NCBI RefSeq assembly: GCF_009363715.1
Contig: NZ_CP045404.1
Span: 1,208,001 to 1,272,000, forward strand
Length of the DNA: 64,000 nt
Reading direction: 5' to 3'
Origin: Roseovarius sp. THAF9
GTDB lineage: Bacteria; Pseudomonadota; Alphaproteobacteria; Rhodobacterales; Rhodobacteraceae
Below, one piece after another: positions 9,687 to 18,696 of the stretch (position 1 is the stretch's first letter; each line of letters starts with the position of its first letter). A model generated the notes under the pieces. The model did not search any database, was not told the DNA's origin, and saw only the letters and a program-made list of their open reading frames with translations. The translations under genes and the position numbers were made by a program.

Positions 9687-10724
9687 ATGTCTCATCTCAC
9701 TGTTTGGGGCGTCCACATGGGCAAGCATGTTGGCGACCGCCCTATAGAAGGTGGCTATGTCGCTATTGGTTGGCCCGCTATTGGCGACCTGACCAAAATT
9801 GCTCCTGACCGCGAAGCTTTCAAAGCGGCGTTGGTAGCAGCCTACCCAGACAAAAAAGCAGGTGCTGTTCCGGTTGATGCTGGGTCCATGTTCAAGTTTC
9901 TGCATAAAATCCACGCGGGTGATATCGTCGTGTATCCATCAAAAGCTGACCGCATGGTGAATATTGGGCGCTTCACGGGTGAGGCCGCTTACATCGAAGG
10001 CGACCCCGACGGATACCCAACACGGCAAAAGGTCCAATGGCTGGGACACTTTCCGCGCGACGAATTCAGCCAAGCCGCGCTGCATGAAATCGGTTCGTTC
10101 CTGACCATGTTCCGCATTCGCCGCTATGACAGTGAGTTCTTGGCAAAGATCAATCTCTCTACACCGGCAAACCGCAAATCAGTGTCGAAAACGCATGAGG
10201 AACAACAAGACGAAATCGAAGACGACGACACAGCGACCGTATCCGCCGCTATCCAAGCTGAGGCCAGCACCAGCGATTTCATCATCAAGCGGTTGATGAC
10301 TGAACTGACGGGACATCAATTTGAGGAATTAATTGCACACCTATTGGAATGCATGGGCTACACAGCCCGCGTTACCCCGAAGTCAGGCGACGGAGGCGTA
10401 GATGTTATCGCGCACACGGACCCGCTAGGCTTTCAACCGCCCATAGTCAAAGTACAATGTAAGCGCACAACGGGACAGACACCCCGCCCCGATGTAGACC
10501 AGCTTCTGGGAACTCTAGGGGACGGAGAATATGGCCTGTTTGTCAATCTCGGCTCATTCGCCAGAGGCGCGGTCGAACTGGAGCGCAATCGCGCCAAGCT
10601 GCGATTGATTAACGGTGAACAGTTTGTGGAGCTGGTTTTCGAGCACTACGCGAAATTGTCCCCTCGTTACCGTGCTTTGATTCCGCTGAAACAGATTTTC
10701 GTCCCAGACCTTCAGCAAGACTAA
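9687..10724 (+). CDS. Mrr-type restriction endonuclease with N-terminal EVE/PUA-like domain
   Basis: This is a probable modification-dependent (type IV) or standalone restriction nuclease, 345 residues. The C-terminal Mrr_cat domain has the conserved Glu213/Glu214 in GHQFEELIAHLL, Asp239 in GDGGVDVIA, and the Gln257-X-Lys259 motif in VKVQCKR, which is the PD-(D/E)XK fold variant of the Mrr family. The N-terminal 150 residues (WGVHMGKH, GYVAIGW, GDIVVYPSK) resemble the EVE/PUA-like modules that read modified bases. The two parts are joined by an acidic linker (about 170-182). It may act with, or independently of, the MmeI-like enzyme upstream. Confidence 0.88.
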   Translation: MSHLTVWGVHMGKHVGDRPIEGGYVAIGWPAIGDLTKIAPDREAFKAALVAAYPDKKAGAVPVDAGSMFKFLHKIHAGDIVVYPSKADRMVNIGRFTGEAAYIEGDPDGYPTRQKVQWLGHFPRDEFSQAALHEIGSFLTMFRIRRYDSEFLAKINLSTPANRKSVSKTHEEQQDEIEDDDTATVSAAIQAEASTSDFIIKRLMTELTGHQFEELIAHLLECMGYTARVTPKSGDGGVDVIAHTDPLGFQPPIVKVQCKRTTGQTPRPDVDQLLGTLGDGEYGLFVNLGSFARGAVELERNRAKLRLINGEQFVELVFEHYAKLSPRYRALIPLKQIFVPDLQQD

Positions 10725-10736
10725 AGTTGGCATGAC

Positions 10737-11195
10737 ATGACACCTCTGGTTCTGCGCGCCCACATCAAGCCTTTGCCCGAGTATTTACCCCGAACCAAAG
10801 CACTGGAAAGCGCGTTGCGTGAAGGCGTTGGCTTTAACCGGGCCTGGTATCGTTCTCAGAAAGAGCATTGGCTAGGATGGTTGGCCGAATACCATGGCCC
10901 AGGCGCGTATGACCGCTCTGAGGTCAAACGGGATGCGCGGTTTGTCTACAATCACATTCAATGCGCACCGATGCTGTTTTGGCTATCCGAGGCCATAGAG
11001 ATGCCAAGCAATATTCTAGACACGACCTTCAAAGCTGTTGTCGTGGCACCAAACCGAGGCGCGCAACGATGCGCCGCACTACGTGAATATCTTCCTTGGG
11101 ACCAAATCGCGGATCGTTTCACTACAAGACGCTATCCTTTACTCGCGCGGCTAAGGATCAAAGCAGCCCACGTGAAAAAACGAAATGGCGGATAG
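10737..11195 (+). CDS. Hypothetical protein, last gene of the restriction island
   Basis: This 152-residue soluble protein starts 12 bases after the Mrr-type gene and is probably co-transcribed with it. It has a basic C-terminus (RLRIKAAHVKKRN) and several Trp/Tyr residues (WYRSQKEHWLGWLAEYHGPG). I recognise no domain. It has neither membrane segments nor a signal peptide. The position suggests an accessory role in the restriction module, but cargo carriage is equally possible. An AT-rich stretch (11215-11260) separates it from the tRNA gene. Confidence 0.7.
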   Translation: MTPLVLRAHIKPLPEYLPRTKALESALREGVGFNRAWYRSQKEHWLGWLAEYHGPGAYDRSEVKRDARFVYNHIQCAPMLFWLSEAIEMPSNILDTTFKAVVVAPNRGAQRCAALREYLPWDQIADRFTTRRYPLLARLRIKAAHVKKRNGG

Positions 11196-11261
11196 ATTGG
11201 GGGGCGGTGTCGATAGGTTATTAATTAAATCTTTGATAATTAACAAAAAATATAAGTTAGC

Positions 11262-11351
11262 TGGCGGAGGCTCAGGGATTCGAACCCTGGGGACGCTTTC
11301 ACGCCCGCCGGTTTTCAAGACCGGTGCATTCGACCACTCTGCCAAACCTCC
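11262..11351 (-). tRNA. tRNA-Ser (anticodon UGA)
   Basis: Read on the minus strand, GGAGGTT at the 5' end pairs with AGCCTCC at the 3' end, followed by a G discriminator and an encoded CCA. The anticodon arm is CCGGT-CTTGAAA-ACCGG, giving the loop anticodon TGA. A long variable arm (GCGGGCGTGAAAGCGTC region) identifies serine, and the T arm is CAGGG-TTCGAAT-CCCTG. The gene is intact. Its 3' end points towards the accessory island at 4206-11195. Confidence 0.95.
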
Positions 11352-11553
11352 GCGTCCGGTGTTGTTACTGTGGCTTTCGCGATTCTGAAAGCCGTGAAGT
11401 TCAGGGGAAATTCGCCGAATCGGCTTTGTAGACTTTTCAGAACGGTCCAGAGCGGTTATCCTGTTGTCAATCGCAGGTTGCTGCGAGCTCGAGCAAACGT
11501 CGGATAACCGGCACCCGCACCCAAAACGGTGCATGACAGGCAAGGGACGAAAC

Positions 11554-12492
11554 ATGACATTTCAAAGGACGGGCAAAGGTGCGCGTGTGCGCCTGATCAC
11601 CGCCTCCAGCGTGATCTCGCTGGTGCTGAGCGGTTGCACCGAGGGCGGAGAATTCGGCCTTTTCAAATCGCAAGCCAACGAAGCCGAAGAGGTGACCTCT
11701 GCGGACAACTCGGTCAAGCTGATCGAGCGGGACGTGGAAGCGCCCGACGTGTTCCAGGTGACCGACAAGGGCCTGTGGGACGGGCGTCCGTCGCTGGGCG
11801 GCGTGTGGGTCGCGCATCCGGATGTGCAGGAGCCCGAGCGCGTGATCATCCGCAACACCAAGAACGGCAAGTTCGTCATTGGCGCGCTGTTCCGTCGTGA
11901 ACGCAGCAATCCGGGGCCGGTCCTTCAGGTCTCGTCCGATGCCGCCGACGCTCTGGGCATGCTGGCCGGTGCACCGTCGCAATTGAACGTGACGGCCCTG
12001 CGTCGCGAGTCCGCGCCGGACCCCGAGGCGCTGGCCGCCGCCGAGACCGAGGGCGAAGAGGGTGCGCTGGCCCCCGCCGCGGTCGAACAGACCACGCTGG
12101 ACCCGCTGGCCGGAGCCGCCGCGGCGATCGAGAACGCCGAGACCGCCGAGCCGGTCAGACCGGCAACCCAGACGGCCGGCGCCACGGCCGCCGTTGCCAC
12201 CGAACCGGCGCCGGAACCGACCCAAGCGGCGGCGGCGCCGGTGCGTTCGGGTTCGTCTCTGTCGAAGCCGTACTTGCAGATCGGCATCTTCTCGGTCGAG
12301 CAGAATGCGCGGAATACCGCCACCGCCATGCGGCAGGAGGGCATGGTTCCGACCGTTAAAAAACAAAGCTCGCAGGGCAAGACCTTTTGGCGCGTGGTCG
12401 TGGGACCTGCCCAGACCAAGTCTGAGCAAAGTGTCCTGTTGAAAAAGGTCAAAGAGGTTGGTTTTGATGACGCGTACGCTGTAACCAACTGA
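11554..12492 (+). CDS. SPOR-domain lipoprotein
   Basis: This is an envelope protein probably binding denuded septal peptidoglycan. The ATG at 11554 follows an AGGGACGA ribosome binding site. The N-terminus is a lipoprotein signal with lipobox LSGC, giving 312 residues in total. The middle is a long Ala/Pro/Glu-rich linker of low complexity, and the last 75 residues form a SPOR domain (YLQIGIFSVEQNARNTA ... FWRVVVGP). It lies directly upstream of a DD-carboxypeptidase gene, 14 bases away, consistent with a joint role in cell-wall maturation. Confidence 0.87.
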   Translation: MTFQRTGKGARVRLITASSVISLVLSGCTEGGEFGLFKSQANEAEEVTSADNSVKLIERDVEAPDVFQVTDKGLWDGRPSLGGVWVAHPDVQEPERVIIRNTKNGKFVIGALFRRERSNPGPVLQVSSDAADALGMLAGAPSQLNVTALRRESAPDPEALAAAETEGEEGALAPAAVEQTTLDPLAGAAAAIENAETAEPVRPATQTAGATAAVATEPAPEPTQAAAAPVRSGSSLSKPYLQIGIFSVEQNARNTATAMRQEGMVPTVKKQSSQGKTFWRVVVGPAQTKSEQSVLLKKVKEVGFDDAYAVTN

Positions 12493-12506
12493 ACCGGACC
12501 CTGACC

Positions 12507-13673
12507 ATGACCATACTTGCACGTTTCCTTGCCGCCTGTGTCGCGGTGATTGCGCTCTCCTTGCCGGCGCAGGCGTTCGACACCAGCGCCAAGGCCGCGT
12601 ATGTCAAGGATCTGGGCACCGGCACCGTACTGCTCAGCCGAAATGCCGACGAGCCGCTGCCGCCGGCGTCGATGTCGAAACTGATGACGCTGTACGTGGC
12701 GTTCGAGGCCATACGCGACGGGCGGCTTTCCCTGCAGGAAAAGCTTCCGGTATCGCAGCACGCCATGAGCTATGGCGGCTCGACCATGTTCCTGGACACC
12801 ACCGACCGGGTGAGCGTCGAGGATCTGCTGCGCGGGATCATCGTTCTTTCGGGCAACGACGCCTGCGCGGTGATTGCCGAGGCGTTGAGCCCGGATGGCA
12901 CCGAGGCCGGGTTCGCCCGCTTCATGACCCAACGGGCGCAGGACATGGGCATGACCAACTCGACCTTCGCCAATTCCAACGGCTGGCCCGCCGCGGGCCA
13001 TCGGATGAGCATGCGCGACCTTGGGATCTTGGCCGAGCGCCTGATCAAGGACTTTCCGAACTTCTACCCGATGTTTGCCGAGACCGAGTACGAGTTCGAC
13101 GGTCGCGCGCCGCAAAACACGCAGAACCGTAACCCCCTGCTGAAGCTGGGGATCGGGGCGGACGGCCTGAAGACCGGGCATACCGAGGCGGCGGGCTATG
13201 GGCTGACCGGATCGGCCGAACAGGGTGGGCGCCGGGTGGTGTTCGTTCTGTCGGGACTGGACACTGCGGCCCAAAGAGCACAAGAGGCGGAAGCCCTTGT
13301 GAATTGGTCCTTTCGTCAATTTGCCGAAAAAGAGATCGTCAAGGCCGGCAAAGAAGTCTCGCGCGCCGAAGTCTGGATGGGAAGCGCGTCAACCGTAGGG
13401 CTGACTCCCGCAGAGGACCTTACGACACTGGTGCCGGTTCTGGGGTCGGACAACATGACCGCCGAGGTGGTCTATGAAGGCCCGCTGAGCGCGCCCATCT
13501 CGCAGGGTGACGAACTGGCCCAGCTGGTCTTTACGCCCGAAGGCCTGCCGGAGATGCGCGTGCCACTGGTCGCCTCCGAAAGCGTTGCCGTGGGCGGCTT
13601 TGCCGTGCGGCTGAAGACGGTCGCGGGTGTGCTCTTGAAACGTCTGCAACAGGGGCCCGAGGGCGCGCTTTGA
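12507..13673 (+). CDS. dacC: D-alanyl-D-alanine carboxypeptidase (PBP5/6 type)
   Basis: This enzyme removes the terminal D-Ala from peptidoglycan stem peptides in the periplasm. A signal peptide (residues 1-23, cleavage after AQA) precedes the three serine-penicilloyl-transferase motifs: Ser55-X-X-Lys58 (SMSK), Ser115-Gly-Asn117 (SGN), and Lys222-Thr-Gly224 (KTG). The C-terminal 100 residues fit the PBP5_C domain, and the last segment can form a membrane-anchoring amphipathic helix (GVLLKRLQQG). Length is 388 residues, typical. Its stop overlaps the tmk start. The gene symbol is by family only; dacA or dacF are equally used. Confidence 0.93.
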   Translation: MTILARFLAACVAVIALSLPAQAFDTSAKAAYVKDLGTGTVLLSRNADEPLPPASMSKLMTLYVAFEAIRDGRLSLQEKLPVSQHAMSYGGSTMFLDTTDRVSVEDLLRGIIVLSGNDACAVIAEALSPDGTEAGFARFMTQRAQDMGMTNSTFANSNGWPAAGHRMSMRDLGILAERLIKDFPNFYPMFAETEYEFDGRAPQNTQNRNPLLKLGIGADGLKTGHTEAAGYGLTGSAEQGGRRVVFVLSGLDTAAQRAQEAEALVNWSFRQFAEKEIVKAGKEVSRAEVWMGSASTVGLTPAEDLTTLVPVLGSDNMTAEVVYEGPLSAPISQGDELAQLVFTPEGLPEMRVPLVASESVAVGGFAVRLKTVAGVLLKRLQQGPEGAL

Positions 13674-14296
13674 GCGGTCAGGGCCGTTTCGTCACTTTTG
13701 AAGGCATAGACGGGTCGGGCAAGTCCACGCAGGCCCGTCTGCTGGCCGAGCATTTGCAGGGCACGGGGCACGAGGTCATTCTGACACGCGAGCCGGGCGG
13801 CAGCGAAGGCGCCGAGGAAATCCGCAAGCTGGTGCTGGAAGGCGATGCCGACCGCTGGTCGGCCGAGACCGAATTGCTGCTGTTCACCGCTGCTCGGCGG
13901 GATCATCTGGAACGGCTGATCGAGCCTGCGCTGGCGGCCGGGAAAGTGGTGATTTGCGACCGTTTCGCCGACAGCACACGTATGTACCAGGGGCTGAGCC
14001 GGGGGGATTTGCGCCACAAGGTCGATGCGTTGCACACTCTGATGATCGGGCGCGAGCCGGACCTGACGATCCTGATCGACATGGACCCGGGCACCGGGCT
14101 GGAACGGGCCCTATCGCGCGGCGGCAGCGAAGAGCGGTTCGAGAGCTTCGGCGCCAGCCTGCAGGCGCAGATGCGGCAGGGATTCCTGGATCTGGCCGAG
14201 GAGTTCATTGACCGGTTCGTGGTGATCGACGGCAATCGCGGGATCGAAGCGATTGCGGCGGATGTACGGGCTGCGGTAGAACCGCGCCTGACATGA
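13670..14296 (+). CDS. tmk: Thymidylate kinase
   Basis: This enzyme phosphorylates dTMP to dTDP. The P-loop GIDGSGKST lies at residues 10-18, the DRF/YQG substrate segments (CDRFADSTRMYQG) follow, and the lid region comes near the C-terminus. The length of 208 residues is normal. The start is a TTG that overlaps the dacC stop (TTGA), and the downstream holB start overlaps its stop, so three genes are translationally linked. Confidence 0.95.
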   Translation: MSGQGRFVTFEGIDGSGKSTQARLLAEHLQGTGHEVILTREPGGSEGAEEIRKLVLEGDADRWSAETELLLFTAARRDHLERLIEPALAAGKVVICDRFADSTRMYQGLSRGDLRHKVDALHTLMIGREPDLTILIDMDPGTGLERALSRGGSEERFESFGASLQAQMRQGFLDLAEEFIDRFVVIDGNRGIEAIAADVRAAVEPRLT

Positions 14297-15453
14297 TGGA
14301 CCGTGACATTCCGTTTCCCGACCGCGTCGAAGGCGCGCCGCACCCGCGCGAGACAGCCCGCCTTTTCGGGCAGGACGCTGCACAGGGGGCGTTTTTGCAG
14401 GCGTTCAACGCGGGACGGCTGCATCACGGCTGGCTGATCCACGGGCCCCGTGGGGTGGGCAAGGCGACGCTGGCGTGGCGGATCGCGCGGTTCCTGCTGG
14501 CGACGCCGGACCCTGACGCGGATGGCGGCGGGTTGTTCGGCGATGCGCTGCCCGCGCCCCACAGCCTTGAGATTACCGAGGATCACCCGGTCACGCGGCG
14601 CGTGCTGGCGGGGTCCGAGCCGGGGCTGCATCTGGTGCGGCGGGGCGGGCAGGGCACCAGCGACAGCGACCGGCAGAAGAATTTCGAAGAGGGCAAATTC
14701 TCGCGCGAGATCCGGGTGGACGAGGTGCGCGAGCTGGCCGACTTCGTCAACCTGAGCGCGGTGGATGGCGGACGGCGTGTGGTCATCATCGATGCCGCGG
14801 ATGAGATGAACACGTCCGCCGCGAACGCGCTTCTGAAGATGCTGGAAGAGCCGCCGGTGCGCACGACGCTGCTGCTTGTGGCGCATCAGCCCGCGCGGCT
14901 GTTGCCGACGATCCGTTCGCGCTGCCGCGAATTGCGGCTGGAGCGGCTGAGCCCCGACAATGTGATCGCCGCGCTGGATCAGGCGGGGGTCGACCCCGGC
15001 GGCCAGGCGCCGGGGCTGGCGGAACTGTCGGGCGGTTCAGCGGGAGAGGCGGTCCGGCTCTACAACCTCGACGGCCTGAAGATCTATGCCGAGATCGTTG
15101 GACTTGTCGCCAGCCTGCCGATGCTGGACCGTCCGCGCGCGATCAAGCTGGCCGAAGCGGCGGCACAGCGCGGGGCGGAGGAAAAGCTGGATCTGCTTTT
15201 GACGCTGGTGGACATGTTCCTGGCCCGCGTCGCACGGGCCGGGGCCACCGGGATCCTGCCGCCCGAGGCCGTCACGGGCGAGGCCGAGGTCATCGGCAAG
15301 CTGGCGGGCAATCCTGTACAGGCGCGGGCCTGGGCCGATTGCGCGCAGGAGGTGGGTGCGCGAGCGCGTCACGGGCGGGCGGTCAACCTTGACCCTGCCG
15401 CCTTGGTGCTTGATACGGTGTTCAAGTTGCAGCAGACCGCTACATCCCTCTGA
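14293..15453 (+). CDS. holB: DNA polymerase III delta' subunit
   Basis: This is a clamp-loader subunit. The N-terminal AAA+ fold has HHGWLIHGPRGVGKATLAWRI (a Walker A-like loop) and SANALLKMLEEPP with the typical SRC-like motif (PTIRSRCRELRL) used in trans by the ATPase subunits. It has an acidic to Gly-rich insertion near residues 80-130, common in alphaproteobacterial HolB. The length is 386 residues. The ATG lies at the end of tmk with a four-base overlap, a pairing seen widely in bacteria. Confidence 0.93.
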   Translation: MMDRDIPFPDRVEGAPHPRETARLFGQDAAQGAFLQAFNAGRLHHGWLIHGPRGVGKATLAWRIARFLLATPDPDADGGGLFGDALPAPHSLEITEDHPVTRRVLAGSEPGLHLVRRGGQGTSDSDRQKNFEEGKFSREIRVDEVRELADFVNLSAVDGGRRVVIIDAADEMNTSAANALLKMLEEPPVRTTLLLVAHQPARLLPTIRSRCRELRLERLSPDNVIAALDQAGVDPGGQAPGLAELSGGSAGEAVRLYNLDGLKIYAEIVGLVASLPMLDRPRAIKLAEAAAQRGAEEKLDLLLTLVDMFLARVARAGATGILPPEAVTGEAEVIGKLAGNPVQARAWADCAQEVGARARHGRAVNLDPAALVLDTVFKLQQTATSL

Positions 15454-15475
15454 ACACCGTCAATTCCAAGGCCCC

Positions 15476-16282
15476 ATGACCGACCAAGTCCAGATTACAG
15501 ACAGCCACTGCCATCTTGATTTCGAGACCTTCGACGACGAACGCGGCGACGTGATCGCCCGCGCGGTCGAGGCCGGGGTGACGCGGATGGTCAGCATCTG
15601 CACCAAGCTGCGTCTGGAGCCGCAGGTGCGGGCGATTGTCGAGGCGCATGACGAGGTTTTCTATGCCGCCGGGACGCACCCGATGAGCGTGGCGGACGAG
15701 CCTATGGCGCGTGTGGACGAGCTGGTGGACTTGGCCAGGCACCCCAAATTCGTCGGCATTGGCGAGACCGGGTTGGACTATCACTACACCGCCGAGAGCG
15801 CCGATGCGCAGCAGGAGAGCCTGCGCCTGCATATCGAGGCAGCGCGCCAGACCGGGCTGCCGCTGATCATCCACGCGCGGGATGCGGACGAGGACATGGC
15901 GCGGATCCTGACAGAAGAGCACAAGGCGGGCGAATACAGCTGCGTGATGCATTGCTTTTCGTCCGGTGCGGCGCTGGGCAAGGCGGCGCTCGACCTCGGG
16001 TTCTATCTGTCGATGTCGGGCATCTCGGCGTTTCCGAAAAGCCAGGAATTGCGGGACATTTTCGCGACCGCCCCCGTGGAGCGCATCCTTGTGGAGACCG
16101 ACGCACCGTACCTCGCGCCGCCGCCCTATCGCGGCAAGCGAAACGAGCCGGCTTACACGGTGCATACGGCCAAGGTGGGGGCCGAGGTGTTTGGCATGGA
16201 TTGGCCAGACTTTGCGGCGCAGACGCAGGCCAATTTCGACCGGCTGTTCTGGAAAGCCGCCCAGTGGAAAGCCGCTGCCTGA
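15476..16282 (+). CDS. tatD: TatD-family metal-dependent hydrolase
   Basis: This is a cytoplasmic TIM-barrel deoxyribonuclease-like hydrolase of 268 residues. Metal ligands are recognisable in DSHCHLDF, GIGETGLDYH, IIHARDA, MHCFSSG and ETDAPYLAP. The chosen ATG at 15476 gives the family's standard beginning (ITDSHCHLD within the first 15 residues); an upstream extension would overlap holB. Its stop overlaps the ATG of the next gene (TGATG). Confidence 0.94.
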   Translation: MTDQVQITDSHCHLDFETFDDERGDVIARAVEAGVTRMVSICTKLRLEPQVRAIVEAHDEVFYAAGTHPMSVADEPMARVDELVDLARHPKFVGIGETGLDYHYTAESADAQQESLRLHIEAARQTGLPLIIHARDADEDMARILTEEHKAGEYSCVMHCFSSGAALGKAALDLGFYLSMSGISAFPKSQELRDIFATAPVERILVETDAPYLAPPPYRGKRNEPAYTVHTAKVGAEVFGMDWPDFAAQTQANFDRLFWKAAQWKAAA

Positions 16283-17079
16283 TGGGGGAAACGCGGTTCA
16301 CAATCCTTGGCTGCGGGTCGTCGGGCGGCGTGCCGCGGTTGGGCGGTCATTGGGGCGATTGCGACCCGGAGAACCCAAGGAACTACCGCCGCCGCTGTTC
16401 GATGCTGATCGAGCGCGAAGGCGAGGCCGGCACGACACGCGTGCTGATCGACACCTCTCCCGACCTGCGCGCGCAGCTTCTGGACGCAGGTGTCGGCACG
16501 CTCGATGCCGTGGTCTACACTCATAGCCACGCCGACCATGTGCACGGGCTGGACGATCTGCGCATGATCGTCTTCAACATGCGCCAGCGCCTGCCGGTCT
16601 GGGCCGATGGCGACACGCAGAACGCGCTTTATTCGCGGTTCGGCTATGCCTTCACGCAGCCCGAGGACAGCCCCTATCCGCCGATCCTGGATATGCACAC
16701 GATCAAGGGTGACGTGGTGATCGAGGGGCAGGGCGGCCCCATCACTCTTCGTCCGTTCGAGGTCAACCATGGCTCGATCGAGGCGCTTGGGTTTCGGGTG
16801 GGCGATCTGGCTTATCTGCCGGACGTGGCGGCGATCCCCGACGAAAGCTGGGAAATGCTGGAAGGTTTGGATTGTTGGGTTCTCGACGCGCTGCGCCGCA
16901 CGCCGCACCCGACGCATTCGCATCTGGAGCAGTCGTTGGCGTGGATCGAGCGTGCCGCGCCGCGCCGCGGGGTGCTGACCAACATGCATATCGACATGGA
17001 TTACCAGACGCTTGTCGAGGAAACCCCCGATCATATCACCCCGGCCCATGACGGCATGGTGATAACCTACAGGAACTAG
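16282..17079 (+). CDS. MBL-fold metallohydrolase (PhnP-like)
   Basis: This is a metallo-beta-lactamase-fold hydrolase of 265 residues. It has the metal motif HSHADHVHGLDD and further ligands in FEVNHGS and MHIDMDY. The N-terminal ILGCGSSGGVPRLGG and WGDCDPENPRN are typical of the PhnP/phosphoribosyl cyclic phosphodiesterase branch, but no phn genes are nearby, so the substrate remains open. It follows tatD with an overlapping start, a common arrangement in Rhodobacterales. Confidence 0.9.
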   Translation: MGETRFTILGCGSSGGVPRLGGHWGDCDPENPRNYRRRCSMLIEREGEAGTTRVLIDTSPDLRAQLLDAGVGTLDAVVYTHSHADHVHGLDDLRMIVFNMRQRLPVWADGDTQNALYSRFGYAFTQPEDSPYPPILDMHTIKGDVVIEGQGGPITLRPFEVNHGSIEALGFRVGDLAYLPDVAAIPDESWEMLEGLDCWVLDALRRTPHPTHSHLEQSLAWIERAAPRRGVLTNMHIDMDYQTLVEETPDHITPAHDGMVITYRN

Positions 17080-17083
17080 CCCG

Positions 17084-18013
17084 TTGCAAGCCCTACTGGA
17101 CGTCATCCTGCCGGTTTTCATGGTGATCGGCTTTGGCTACGTGGCGGTCTGGCGTGGCTGGTTCAGCCAGAGCGGTGTCGACGGGCTGATGAAATTCACC
17201 CAAGGCTTTGCGCTGCCCTGTCTTTTGTTCGTGGCCATCGCGCGGCTGGATCTTGGCCAGCATTTCGAATGGCGCATGTTGCTGAGTTTCTATGCCGGTG
17301 CGCTGGCGGGCTTTTTCCTGGGCATGTTCGGGGCTCGGTTCCTGTTCGGACGCCCGTGGGAGGATTGCGTCCCGATCGGGTTTTGCTGCCTGTTTTCGAA
17401 CTCGCTTCTGCTGGGACTGCCGCTGACCGAACGGGCCTACGGGGCCGACGCGCTGGAGGCCAACTATGCCATCATCGCGCTGCATTCGCCGATCTGTTAC
17501 GGCGTCGGGATCACCGCGATGGAAATCGTCCGCGCCAAGGGCCGGACCGGCGCCGGCTTTGTGATGCGGGTGGCGAAGGCGATGTTCTCCAACTCCTTGA
17601 TCCTTGGCATCCTACTGGGGCTGGCGGTGAACCTGAGCGGTTTGCCCCTGCCGGGCACGGTGAATGACGCGCTGGACCTGCTGGTGCGGTCGGCGCTGCC
17701 GGCGGCGCTGTTCGGATTGGGGGGCGTCCTGGCCAGCTATCGGCCCGAGGGCGATCTGCGGCTGGTGCTGTTTCTTTGCCTGATTGCGCTGGTGGTGCAT
17801 CCGCTGATCACGCGCGGGCTGGGCCTTGCCTTTGCCCTGCCGGTCGAGGCGACACGCTCGGCGGTGCTGACGGCGGCGATGGCCCCGGGGATCAACGCCT
17901 ATATTTTTGCCAGCATGTATGGTCGGGCGATGCGGGTGGCGGCGACGACAGTGCTGGTGGCGACTGCGCTTTCGGTGCTGACGGTGTGGCTGTGGCTGGC
18001 GCAACTGCCCTAG
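17084..18013 (+). CDS. AEC-family transporter (auxin efflux carrier type)
   Basis: This is an inner-membrane carrier of 309 residues with about ten hydrophobic segments in two five-helix halves, typical of the AEC/mem_trans family that exports small organic acids such as malate. The TTG start lies four bases after the preceding stop. The N-terminus (VILPVFMVIGFGYVAVWRGW) and the C-terminus (AMAPGINAYIFASMYGRAMR) carry family-like sequences. The substrate cannot be inferred from context. Confidence 0.88.
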   Translation: MQALLDVILPVFMVIGFGYVAVWRGWFSQSGVDGLMKFTQGFALPCLLFVAIARLDLGQHFEWRMLLSFYAGALAGFFLGMFGARFLFGRPWEDCVPIGFCCLFSNSLLLGLPLTERAYGADALEANYAIIALHSPICYGVGITAMEIVRAKGRTGAGFVMRVAKAMFSNSLILGILLGLAVNLSGLPLPGTVNDALDLLVRSALPAALFGLGGVLASYRPEGDLRLVLFLCLIALVVHPLITRGLGLAFALPVEATRSAVLTAAMAPGINAYIFASMYGRAMRVAATTVLVATALSVLTVWLWLAQLP

Positions 18014-18141
18014 GGCCAGGCATGGCGGGACGTGCCGCGACGATGGCGGCATGTTAGGCTTTGACCGCGTGGGTGGTCTCATTGCATCCTGTCCGCGGCG
18101 GCGCGCTGGGGATCTGTGCCGTAGTAAAAGAACGGGACAGA

Positions 18142-18696
18142 ATGCAGAACAAAGAGCTGGCAGATCTTCTAAGTCGCATGGCCGACGGCGACCGGACCGC
18201 CTTTGCCGCCTTCTACAAGGAATTGGAAAAGCCGGTTTTCCGGTTCATCGTCTCGAAAATGAACGATCCGCACGAGGCGGCCGACATACAGCATGACGTC
18301 TTCATGGACATCTGGCGCTCGGCAGGGCGCTTCGAGGGCCGGTCGACGGTGAAAACATGGGTATTCGGCATAGCCTACAGGAAAACGATGGATCATTTTC
18401 GCAAACACAAACGGGTCGACCTGACCGACGAGATCGACGAGCGCGTCGATGACAGCCCCGATGCGGCGACCTGCCTTGCCTCGGCACAGGAGGCGGAGCA
18501 TCTGCGCTATTGCATGGACCAATTAAAGCCGCAGCACCGCTCGGCGGTGGAACTGGCGTTCTACCAGGACATGACCTATGGCGAGATCGCCACCGTGGCC
18601 GAGGTGCCCGAAGGCACGATCAAGACGCGGGTCTTCCACGCCAAAAAGCTGCTGCTGCATTGCCTGTCGGCGCGCATGAAGGAGGCCCGGTCATGA
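18142..18696 (+). CDS. ECF-type RNA polymerase sigma factor
   Basis: This is an alternative sigma factor of 184 residues. Region 2 includes DIQHDVFMDIWRSAGRF and TWVFGIAYRKTMDHFRKHKR; region 4 is LKPQHRSAVELAFYQDMTYGEIA and GTIKTRVFHAKK. The ATG at 18142 was chosen because it places the conserved region near residue 10; an earlier start at 18061 is possible. Its stop overlaps the start of an anti-sigma-like membrane protein, and a subtilase follows, so the three probably form one regulatory operon. Confidence 0.92.
   Translation: MQNKELADLLSRMADGDRTAFAAFYKELEKPVFRFIVSKMNDPHEAADIQHDVFMDIWRSAGRFEGRSTVKTWVFGIAYRKTMDHFRKHKRVDLTDEIDERVDDSPDAATCLASAQEAEHLRYCMDQLKPQHRSAVELAFYQDMTYGEIATVAEVPEGTIKTRVFHAKKLLLHCLSARMKEARS

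Noticed and set aside
4206..11351. Attachment-site duplication of the tRNA-Ser 3' end for the island
   Set aside because: I looked for the tRNA 3' part (CAGGGATTCGAACCCTG) near 4206-4405 and around 5917-6248 and found no copy, and there is no integrase. tRNA-linked integration remains possible but unsupported.
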